This document shows, in pieces, positions 22,201-32,700 of a stretch of DNA of 64,000 nucleotides. Location: contig JAPFBE010000079.1 in assembly GCA_034336665.1 (NCBI GenBank), positions 117,408-181,407 of the forward strand, given 5' to 3'. The notes beneath the pieces are model-generated. The model was not told the DNA's origin and did no database searches. It saw only the letters and a list, made by a program, of their open reading frames with translations. The stretch is from Luscinia megarhynchos. Its lineage: Eukaryota; Chordata; Aves; Passeriformes; Turdidae. A program made the translations under genes and the position numbers. Each line of letters opens with the position of its first letter. Position 1 is the stretch's first letter.

Positions 22201-24750
22201 GCCACTAGCCGGTTCGCCTTTCAGCCGCTGGGTAGACCTTGTTGCCGCAGACGGTCTCGCTCTTCAAGGGCCGCTGGGTAGACCTTGTTGCCGCTAGTCG
22301 GTCTTAGTTTTCGCTACCGCTGGGTAGACCTTGTTGCCGCTAGTCGGTCTCGCCTTTTATGCCCTGCCGCTAAGAAGACTTGTTGCCGCTTAGCCGGTCT
22401 CGCCTTTTGCGCCCTGCCGCTGGAAGACCGGTTGTCACAGTCGGTCGCTGCCTTTCGCTACTCGCTGGGTAGACCTTGTTGTTGCTAGTCGATTCGGCCT
22501 TTCGCTACCGTACCGCTGAATAGACCTGGTGCCGCTTAGTCGGTCTCGCTCGTCAGCTTCCGCTGTAGACCTGTTGCCGCTTAGCCGGTCTCGCCTTTCG
22601 CTACAAAGTCAAGGTAGACCTTGTTGCCGCTTAGCCGGTCTCGCCACGCTACCGCTGAATAGACCTGTTGCCGCTTAGCCGGTCTCGCTCGCTGCCGCTG
22701 GTAGACCTGGTGCCGCAGCCGGTCTCGCCTTTCGCCGCTCACTGGTAGACCTGTTGCCGCTAGCCGGTCTTAGCTCTTCGCCATACTCGCTGGGTAGACC
22801 TGGTGCCGCTAGTCGTCTCGCTCTTCGCTACATGAGGTAGACCTGGTGCCGGCAGTCGGCTCGGCCTTTCGCTACCGCTGGGTAGACCTGTTGCCGGCAG
22901 CCGGTCTCGCATTTCTCGCTACCATGTCGCTGGTAGACCTGTTGCCGCTAGTCGTCTCAGCCTTTCGCCTGGTAGACCTGCTGCCGCTACTGGTCGCGTC
23001 TTTCGCTCGCCGCTAAGGTAGACCTGTTGCCGCTTAGCCAGTTCGCCGCTCGTACCCCTAGTCAAGGTAGACCTGTTGTCAGCGAATGGTCTCGCTCTTT
23101 CTACCGCTGGTAGACCGTTGCCGCGAAGTCGGGTCACGCCTTTTATGCCTTTGCCGGGTAGACCTGTTGTCGCTAGCCGTCGCGGCCCTTTCGCCACTGG
23201 TAGACCTGTTGTCGTCAGCCGGTCTCGCCTTTCGCGCGCTCGGGTAGACCTTGATGCCGCTAGTCGATCTTGCCTTTCGGGCCACCGCTGGGTAGACCTG
23301 TTGCCGCTTAGCCCGGTTCTCAGCCTTTCGCTTCCGCTGGTAGACCTTGTTGCCGCTAGTCGGTCGCTGCCTTTCGCGATACCGCTGGGTAGACCTGTTG
23401 CCACTAGCCGGTCTCGCCTCGCTCCGGGCCGCTAGGGTAGACCTGTTGCCGCTAGCCGGTCCTCGCTGCTACCGCTGGTAGACCTGTTGCCGCTTAGCCG
23501 GTCTTAGTTTTCGCTACCGCTGGGTAGACCTGGTGCCGCTAGTCGTTCTCGCTCTTTTGCTTCACCGCTGGAAGACCTGTTACCGCGTAGCCGGTTCGCC
23601 TTTTATGCTTCAACGCAGGGAAGACCGGTTGCCGCTTAGCCGGGTCTTAGCCTTTCGCTCCCGCTGGGTAGACCTGTTGCCGCTAGCCGGTTCGCTCGCT
23701 ACCGGGCCAGCTGAATAGACCTTGGTGCCGCTTAGTCGGTCTCGCCTTTCAAGGCCACCGCTGAATAGACCTGTTGCCGCTTAGCAGGTCTGCCTTTCGC
23801 TACCGCTGAATAGACCTGTTGCCGCTTAGCCGGTCTCGCCTTTTCGCATACCGCTGGGTAGACCTGTTGCCGCTAGCCAATTCTCGGGTTTTCAAGGCCG
23901 CTGGTAGACCTGGTGCCGCAGCCGGTTCGCCTTTCGCTACCGCTGGGTAGACCTGTTGCCGCGAAGCCGGTCTTAGTTACGCTCGCTGGTAGACCTGGTG
24001 CCGCCATAGTCGGGTCTCGGAGATTTTCACATACCGCTGGTAGACCTGGTGCCGCAGCCGGCGTCGGGCTGCTACCGGGCCGCTGGGTAGACCTGTTGCC
24101 GCAGCCGGTCTGGTATTTCACGCCATGCCGCTGGTAGACCTGTTGTCGCTTAGTCGGTCTCAGTTTTTTCGCTACTGCCCCGCTGGCGTAGACCTGTTGC
24201 CGCCAGTTGGTCGCTGCCTTTCGCTACCGCTGGTAGACCTGTTGCCGCTTAGTCGTCTCGCCTCGCTACCGCAAGGTAGACCTGTTGCCGCCAGTCGGGT
24301 CTCGGTATTTACATACCGCTGGTAGACCTGGCGTCGCAGTCGGCGCCGGCCTTTCGCTACCGCTGGGTAGACCTGTTGCCGCAGTCGGTTCTCGTATTTC
24401 GCGCCATGCCGCTGGTAGACCTGTTGCCGCTTAGCTGGTCGCTGCCTTTCGCTACTCGGGCCAAGTGGGTAGACCTGTTGCCGCGAAGTCGGTCTCGCCT
24501 TTCATACCGCAAGGTAGACCTTGTTGCCGTAGCCGGTCTCGCCTTTCGCTACCGCTGGGTAGAACTGTTGCCGCGAAGTCGGTCTTGGCTTTCGCTCGCT
24601 GGTAGACCTGGTGCCGCAGATCGGTTCTCGCCTCGCTACCATGGTAGACCTGTTGCCGCAGCCGGTTTTATTTTCGCCTACCGCTGGGTAGACTCTGTTG
24701 CCGCTTAGCCGGTCTTAGTTTTCGCTGCCACGCTGGTAGACCTGTTGCCG
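19291..24750 (+). repeat. Higher-order repeat copy 4 (about 5.5 kb)
   Basis: Same order as copy 3 at an offset of 5.69-5.72 kb for the first half: GATCTGTTGCCACTT (19390), AAGACC pair (19620, 19666), AAGATAGACC (19806), GTACACCAGTTG (19946), GATCTTTTG (20320), GGTACATCTG (20592 and 22144), GGTAAACT (21686), TCACGGCC (21865) and a matching unit at 23115. In the tail the offset shrinks to about 5.53 kb: GGCGTAGACC (24185) and GTAGAACTG (24562) correspond to 18650 and 19020. The similarity stops at about 24.75 kb, where units with AGCCAAACTTC and GTAGACATG appear instead. Confidence 0.75.
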
Positions 24751-27700
24751 CTAGCCGGTCTTAGCTTTTCGCTACCGCTGGGTAGACCTGTTGCCGCAGC
24801 CGATCTCGCTCATACCGTCATGGGTAGACCTGTTGCCGCTCAGCCAAACTTCTGCTGTACTACGAGGTAGACATGTTGTCGTTAGTCGGTTTTGGCGCTA
24901 TACCGCTGGTAGACCTGGTGCCGCAGCCGGGTCTCAACCTTTCGCTGCTACCGCTGGGTAGACCTGTTGTCACGCTTAGCCGTCAGCGTCATTCTCTACC
25001 GCTGGTAGACCTGTTGCCGCGAAGCCGGTCTTAGCTTTCGCTACCGCTGGTAGAACTGTTGCCGGCAGCCGGTCTCGGCCTTTTGCCGCTGGTAGACCTG
25101 TTGCCGCCAGTCGGTCTTTAGCTTTCACATACCGTGGTAGACCTGGTCGCTTAGTCGTCTCGCTCTCGCCACCGCTGGTAGACCTGTTGTCGGCTGCCGG
25201 TCTCGCCTTTCGCCTTTGCCGCTGGTAGGCCTGTTGTCGCTTAGCCGGTCTTAGTTTTCACAGCTCGCTGGGTAGACCTGTTGCCACTAGCCGGTTCGCC
25301 TTTCGCCTACCGCTGGTAGACCTGTTGCCGCTTAGTCGGTCTCAGCTCTTTGCATACCGCTGGTATACACCTGTCGCCGCTTAGCCAGTCCGCGTCTTCG
25401 CCCTGCCGCTCGCGGGTAGACCTGTTGCCGCTAGCCGGTTTTTGGCCTTTCGCTACTCGGCCGCTGAATAGACCTGTTGCCGCTGAATGGTTCAGCTCTT
25501 CGCCTACCGCTGGTAGACCTGTTGCCGCTTAGCCGGTCGCTGCCTTTCGCTACCGGGGCCGCTGGGTAGACCTGTTGCCGCTTAGCTGGTTCGCTTCGCC
25601 TTCCGGGCCGCTGGTAGACCTGTTGCCGCTTAGCCGGTCAAGGCTGCCGCTCTACCGCTGGGTAGACCTGTTGCCGCTAGTCGTTCGCCTTTCGCTACCG
25701 CTGGGTAGACCTGGTGTCAGCGAAGTTGGTCTCGCCTTTCACAGCTGCTGGTAGACCTGGTGCCGCAGCCGGCCTCGCTCACCGGGCCGCTGGGTAGACC
25801 TTGCGTCGCGAAGCCGTCTTGGCCTTTCGCTACCGGGTAGACCTGGTGCCGCAGACGGTCCCGCCTTTCGCCACAGGCCGCTGGTAGACCTGTTGCCGCA
25901 GCCGGTTCGGGCTCTTCGCGCTCGGGCCGCTGGTAGACCTGTTGCCGCTAGTCGGTCTTAGTTTTCTGCTACCGCTGGTAGACCTTGTTGTCGCTTAGCC
26001 GGTCTTAGTTTTCGCATACCGCTGGTAGACCTGTTGCCGCTTAGCCGGTCTTAGCTCTTCGCCGTACGCGGGTAGACCTGTTGCCGCAGCACGATCTCGG
26101 CTCGTCACTACGTGGTAGACCTGTTGCCGCTTAGCCAAACTTCGCTTTGTAGCGTCCCGCTGAGGTAGACATATGTTGCCGCGATCGTCTTTATGCTTTC
26201 ACGTACCGCTGGTAGACCTGCGCCGCAGCCGGTCTCGCCTTTCGCTCGGCCGCTGGTAGACCTGTTGCCGTCAGTCGGTCTTAGCTCTTTCGCAACATAC
26301 CGCTGGTAGAACTGCTGCCAGCAGCCGGGTGCTCCGGCCTTTCGCCGCTTCTGTCGGTAGACCTGTTGCCGCTAGTCGGGTTCTTAGCTACACACTTCGC
26401 TGGGTAGACCTGTTGCCACTAGCCGGTCTCGCCTTTCGCTACCGCTGGGTAGACCTGTTGCCGCCAGCCGGTCTTTGGCCTTTCGTACCGCCGCAGTAGA
26501 CCTGTTGCCGCTTAGTCGGTCGACAAGGGCCTTACCGCTGGTAGACCTGTTGCCGCTTAGTCGTTCGCCTCACTACAAGCTGTAGACCTGGTGCCGGGCA
26601 GTCGTCTCGGCCTTTCGCTACCGGGCCGAAGGTAGACCTGTTGCCGCTTAGTCGGTCTTAGCTCTTCGCTACTCTCGGGTAGACCTGGTGTCGCTTAGCT
26701 GGTCTCGCCTTTGGGCCGGGTAGACCTGGTGCCGCAGTCGGTCTCGCCTTTCGCGACCTCACCCCGCTGGTAGACCTGTTGCCGGGCAGCCGGTTCGCCT
26801 CATACCGCTGGTAGACCTGTTGCCGCTAGCCAATCTTCGCCATACGCCTACGAGGTAGACATGTTGCTGCTAGTCGGTTCTTTAGCCTTTCGCTACCGAA
26901 GTGTGGACTCTGGTGCCGCAGTCGGTCTCGCCGTCTACCGCTGGTAGACCTGTTGCTTTAGCCAGTCGCTGCCTTTCGCGTTCCGCCGCTGGTAGACCTG
27001 TTGCCGCGAAGCCGGGATCTCGCCTTTCGCGACCCTCAGCTGAATAGACCTGTTGTCGCGTATAGTCGTCTCGCCTTTCATACCGCTCGGGTAGACCTGT
27101 TGCCGCTTAGCCGGTCACAGGCCTTTCACCGCCGTGTAGACCTGTTGCCGCTTAGCCGGTCTCGCTCACTACCGCTGGCAGACCTGTTGCCGCTTAGCCG
27201 GTCTCGCCTTCGGGTCTCGGCCGCTGGTAGACCTGTTGCCGCAGTTGGTTCGCTCGCGCTCATACCGCTGCTGGGTAGACCTGGTGCCGCTTTAGCCGGT
27301 CTCGCCTTTCGCCGCTGGTAGACCTTGTTGCCGCCGGTTCAGTTTTGCTACCGCTGGTAGACCTGTTGCCGCAGCCGATCTCAGCCTTTGCGCCCCGCCG
27401 CTGGTAGACCTTGTTGTCGCTAGCCGGTCGCGTCTTTCGCCAAATGCGGAGTAGACCTGTTGCCAGCGCAGTCGGTCTCGGCCTTTCGCCGGGTCCGCGT
27501 AGACCTTATGTCACGTAGCCGATCTCGGCCGCTACCGCTGCCGTAGACCTGGTGCCGCTTAGTCGTTCCCAGCTCAGCTACCGCTGGTAGATCTGTTGCC
27601 GCTATGTCGGTCGCGTTTTCGCTAAATGCTGGTAGACCTGTTGCCACTCAGTCTGTCTTCGGCCTTTCGTACCGCTGGGTAGACCTGTTGTCGCTTAGTC

Positions 27701-27903
27701 GCTCCGGCCGCTGGGTAGACCTGTTGCCGCTTAGCCGGTCTTAGTTTTTCATACCGCTAGGGTAGACCTGGTGCCGCTTAGTCGGTCTCGCTTTTTATAC
27801 CGCCTCTCGGGAAGACCTGTTACCGCTTAGCCGGTCTCGCCTTTTATACCGTCAGAAGACCGGGTTGTCGCTTAGTCGTCAGCGCCTTTCGCTGCCCCCG
27901 CTG

Positions 27904-27949
27904 GGTAGACCTGTTGCCGCTTAGCCGGTCTCGCCTTTCGCTACCGCTG
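27904..27949 (+). repeat. Reference copy of the 46-bp consensus unit
   Basis: This copy matches the by-eye consensus at every position and is given as the reference. It starts at GGTAGACC and ends at CCGCTG before the next unit. It contains one GGTCTC (the BsaI recognition word, 27927-27932) and one CCGG. The TAG stop words fall at unit positions 3-5 and 19-21. With a 46-bp period a perfect array cannot hold a plus-strand open frame longer than about 36 codons. Confidence 0.9.
27907..27931 (+). other. Inverted repeat AGACC / GGTCT inside the unit
   Basis: AGACC at 27907-27911 is the exact reverse complement of GGTCT at 27927-27931, with a 15-base loop. The pair is present in most units of the array, but type variants with GATCTC or GTCGC in place of GGTCTC break it. 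Whether it folds in vivo is unknown; a 5-bp stem is weak. Confidence 0.6.
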
Positions 27950-29720
27950 AATAGACCTGGTGCCGCTTAGTCGGTCTCGCATTTCAGCAGACCGCTCGCA
28001 GAATAGACCTTGTTGCCGCTTAGTCGGGCGTCTCGCCGCTACCGGCCGCGAAGTAGACCTTGTTGTCGCCAGTCGGTTCCTTTGCCTTTCACCGCTGGTA
28101 GACCTGTTGCCGCGAATGTCTGTCTTTCACAATACACAGCTGGGTAGACCTGGTGCCGGCAGTCGGTCTCGCCTTTCGCTACCGTTGGTAGACCTGTTGC
28201 CGCTAGCCGGTCTTAGTCTTTCACACAGCTCGGGTAGACCTGGTGCCGCTTTAGCCGGTCTCGCCTTTCGCTACCGTGTAGACCTGGTGCCGCAGTCGGT
28301 TCGCCTTGCCTACCGCTGGGTAGACCTGTTGTCGCAGTCGGTTCGTATTTCGCTACCATGCCGCTGGTAGACCTGTTGCCGTTAGCCGGTTCAGCTCTTC
28401 GCTGCCCCAAGAGCTTAGACCTGTTGTCGCTAGCTGGTCGCTGCCTTTCGCTACCGCTGGTAGACCTGTTGCCGCTTTAGCCGGTCTCGCCTTCGCTACC
28501 GAAGGTAGACCTGTTGCCGCTTAGTCGGTTCGCCTTTCGCTACCACGGGTAGACCTGTTGCCGCCAGTCGGTTCTTGGTGACAATACCGCTGGGTAGACC
28601 TGGTGCCGGCAGACGGTTCGCCTTTCGCTACCGCTGAGTAGACCTGTTGCCGGCAGCCGGTCTCGCCTTGGCTACCGTCATGGTAGACCTGTTGCCGCTT
28701 AGCCTGTCTTAGCCTTTCGCTCGCCAGTTGGTAGACCTGTTGCCGCTAGCCGGTCTTAGTTTTCTACGCCGCTGGGTAGACCTGTTGCCGCTTAGTCGGT
28801 CTTAGCTTTCGCCGCCGGTAGACCTGTTGCCGCAGCCGATCTCGGCCTTTCGCTCACGCAAGGTAGACCTGTTGCCGCTAGCCAATTCTTCGCCGTACCG
28901 CTGTAGGTAGACATGTTGCCGCCAGTCGGTCTTGGCCTTTCGCGTCACCAAGCAAGGTGGACCTGGTGCCGCAGCCGGTTCGCCTTTCGCTACCGGCCGC
29001 TGGTAGACCTGTTGCCGCTAGCCGGTCTGCTGCCTTCTCCTGCCGCTGGTAGACCTGTTGCCGCTAGTCGTCTTAGTTTTCGCATACCGCTGGGTAGACC
29101 TGGTGCCGCTAGTCGGTCTCGCCTTTGTCGGCCGCTGGAAGACCTGTTACTGCATGAATGCCGGTCTCGGCCTTTTATACCGCCGGAAGACCGTTGCCGC
29201 TTAGCCAGTCAGTACCTTTCAAGGTCTCGCTGGGTAGACCTGTTGCCGCTTAGCCGGTTCTCGGCTTTCACGCTGCCCCGCTGGCGTAGACCTGTTGCCG
29301 CTGAAGCCGGTTCCCAGCCTTTCACGCTGCCCCGCTGGCGTAGACCTGTTGCCGCTTAGCCGTCTCGCCTTTCACATCAAGTGTAGACCTGTTGGCCAGC
29401 CGGTCTCGCCTTGTAGCTACCGCTGGTAGACCTGTTGCCGGCAGCCGGGTCTCGCCTTTCGCTACCGCTGGGTAGACCTGTTGCCGCTAGCCAATCTTCG
29501 CCTTTCGCTACCGGTAGACATGTTGCTGCTAGTCGGTCTTGGCCTTTCGCTTCCAAGGTGGACTCTGGTGCCGCAGCCGGTCTCGCCGTTTCCTACCGCT
29601 GGTAGACCTTGTTGCCGCTAGCCAGTCGCTGCCTTCGTGCCCTGTCGCTGGTAGACCTGTTGCCGCTAGCCGGTCTCGCCTTTCGCGACCTCGGCCGCTG
29701 AATAGACCTGTTGCCGCTTA

Positions 29721-32700
29721 GCCGGTTCCCAGCTCGCTACTGGCCGCTGGTAGACCTTGTTGCCGCTGAAGCCGGTCAGCTGCTTTTCACTACCGCTGTA
29801 GACCTGCTGCCGCGAGTCGGTTCGGCCTCTCGCTACCGCCGCAAGGTAGACCTGTTGCCACTTAACCGGTCTCGCCATTTCACCAGGGTAGACCTGTTGC
29901 CGCTTGAGTCGGTCTCGCCTTTCGTACGCTTCCGCTGGGTAGACCTGGTGCCGCAGCCGGTTCGCCTTTCGCTTGCTTCGCTGGAGACCTGTTGCCGGGC
30001 AGTCGGTTCGCCTTTCGCTCTCGGCCGCGGTAGACCTGTTGCCGCTTAGCCGGTTCTAGTTTTCGCTGGGGCGCCTGGGTAGACCTGTTGCCGCTAGTCG
30101 GTCTTAGCCTTTCGCTACTGCGGCCGCTTTTGTAGACCTGTTGCCGCAGCCGATCTGGCTCACTCGGGCCACAGGTACTTGCTGCCGCTTAGCCGGTCAG
30201 CGTTTTCGCTACCGCTGGTAGACCTGTTGCCGCTCAGCCGGGCTCTGCCTTTCTCAGCCACTGCAGACCTGGTGCCGCAGCCGGTCTCTGTCTCACAGCT
30301 CGCTGGTAGACCTGTTGCCACGTAGTTCGCTCTTCGCTCGTACCGCTGGTAGACCCTGTTGCCGCGCAGCCGTCTCAGCCCTTCGCTACTCGCGTAGACC
30401 TGTAAGCCGCAGCGGGTCTCGCTCTTTCGCTACCGCTGGGTAGACCTTACTGCCGCTATCGACCTCGCCGCTCTCGCCGGTAGACCTGGTGCCGCTTAGC
30501 CGGTCTCAGCCTTTCGCCACCCCTGTGATCTGTTGCCGCTGTCGGCTCGCCTCGCTGCCACCGCTGAATAGACCTGTGCCACTAGCCGGTCTTCGCTCAC
30601 AGCCCGCTGGTAGACCTGTTGCCGCTAGCCGGTCTCGCTCTTTCGCGACGGGCCGCTGGTAGATCTGTTGCCGCTAGCCGGTCGCTGCCTCGGGCCTGGT
30701 AGACCTGTTGCCACCAGTCGGTCTCAGCCTTCGGCTCGGGCCGCTGGTAGACCTGTTGTCGCTAGCCGGTCTCGCCTTTCGCGCCTTGCCGCTGGTAGAC
30801 CCTGTTGCCGGCAGTTGGTCCGCCGCTCTTCGGCCAGGGCCAAGTGGGTAGACCTGTTGCCGCTAGCCGGTCTTCGGCCTTTCGGGCCCCTGGGTAGACC
30901 TGTTGCCGCTTAGCCGGTCTCGGTTTCCGCTGGTAGACCTGTTGCCGCAGCCGATCACCTCATTTCGGCTGGGTAGACCTGTTGTCAAGCTGAAATAGTC
31001 AGCGCTGGCCTTTCGCACCGATAGCGGAGTAGACCTGTTGCCGCTGAGTCGGTCTCGCCTCTCGCCGCCAAGGTAGACCTGATGTCGCTTTAGAATGATC
31101 TCGCCATCACCAGGGCCGGTAGACCTGCGCCGCTTAGTCGTCCCCAGCTCTTCGCTACCGCTGGGTAGATCTGTTGCCGCTTCGGTCGCGTTTCCGCTAC
31201 CGCTGGGTAGACCTGTTGCCACTAGTCGGTTCGGCCTTTCACCGGGCCGCTGGTAGACCTTGTTGCCGCGCAGTCGCGTCTCGCCATACCGCTGGGTAGA
31301 CCTGTTGTCAGCTTAGCCGGTCTTTAGTTTTTCGCCAGCTCGGGTAGACCTGTTGCCGCTAGTCGGTTCGCCTTTTATGCCTGACCGCTGGGAAGACCTG
31401 TTACCGCTTAGCCGGTCTCGCCTTTGCGCCGCGTCACGAAGAAGACCGGTTGCCGCTTAGCCGGTCAGCGTCTTTCAAACGATACGCTGGGTAGACCTGT
31501 TGTCGGCTGCCGGTCTCGGCCTTCGCCTTTGTCGCTGGTAGTCTGTTGCCGCCAGTCGGGTTTAGTCTTACGCTCACTGGGTAGACCTTGTTGCCACCAG
31601 TCGGTTCGCCTTGTCATACCGCCGGTGGTAGACCTGTTGCCGCTTAGCCGGTCCCCAGTTTCGTCACCGCTGGGTACACCTGTTGCCGCTACAAGCCGGT
31701 CAGCGCCTTTCGCGCTACGTCGTTGTAGACCTGGTGTCACTAGTCGTCTCAGCTTTCGCCACCCCTCGTAGATCTGTTGTCGTTGTCGGTCGCTGCCTTT
31801 CTCGCTACCGCTGAATAGACCTGTTGCCACTAGTCGTCTCGCTCTCGCTACCGCTGGTAGACCTGTTGCCGCGCTAGCCGTCTCGCTTCAGACCGAGCCG
31901 CTGGTAGACCTGTTGCCGCTCTGAATGGTCTTTGACCTTCACACTACCGGTAGACCTTGTTACACTAGCCGGTCTCAGCTCGCTCACCGCGGGTAGACCT
32001 GTTGCCGCGTAGTCGGTCTCGCCTCGTGGCTGGGTAGACCTGTTGCCGGGCAGTTGGTCTCGCCTTTCGCGCCTCGCCAAGCGGGTAGACCTGCTGCCGC
32101 TAGCCGGTTCGCTCACGCCGCTGGTAGACCTGTTGCCGCTAGCCGCTCCTGCTCGCTGCACAGCCGCTGGGTAGACCTGTTGTCGGGTAGCCGACCCAGC
32201 CTTTTCGCTCTACCGCTGGGTAGACCTGTTGTCGCCAGTCGGTCGCTGCCTGCCGGCCAAGGCCGGAGTAGACCTGTTGCCGTGAATGGTCTCGGCTTCT
32301 CGCCTCCGCGTGTAGACCTGATGCCGCTTAGTCGATCTCGCCTGCCACTCGCCGGGTAGACCTGAGGCCGCTAGTCGGTCTCAGCTCTTCACCGCTGGGT
32401 AGATCTGTTGCCGCTGTCGGTCGCGTGTTCGCTAGGCCGCTGGGTAGACCTGTTGCCACTAGTCGGTCTTCGCCTTTCGCTAGCTGGTAGACCTGTTGCC
32501 GCGTAGTCGTTCCCGTCTTCACTACCGCTGGTAGACCTGTTGCCGCTAGATCGGGTCTTAGTTTACTGCATACTCGCTGGGTAGACCTGGTGCCGCTTAG
32601 CCGGTCTCGGCCTTTTATACTCGGGCCGCTGAAGACCTGTTACCGCTAGTCGTCTCGCCCTTTATGCCTACTGGAAGACCGTTGCCGCTAGTCGGTCAGC

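Larger units (their letters stand above)
24751..29720 (+). repeat. Second repeat family, first block
   Basis: Begins where AGCCAAACTTC, then GGTAGACATGTTG, replace the earlier family. GACATG modules near 24851, 26163, 26852, 28905 and 29513. The first two are followed 146-194 bp later by a GTAGAACTG unit (class 3). Those at 26852 and 29513 are followed by CAGTCGCTGCC plus a CTTTCGTG/CTTTCGCG tail (class 2). The one at 28905 is followed about 230 bp later by the AAGACC pair at 29136 and 29187 (class 1), then by two CACGCTGCCCCGCTGGCG tails at 29272 and 29319. The class order 3-3-2-1 recurs at 48.3-52.2 kb. Confidence 0.62.

Noticed and set aside
24700..25000. Transposon insertion at the family switch
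   Set aside because: No terminal inverted repeats, target duplication or non-repeat sequence at the switch; the 46-bp unit phase continues through it.
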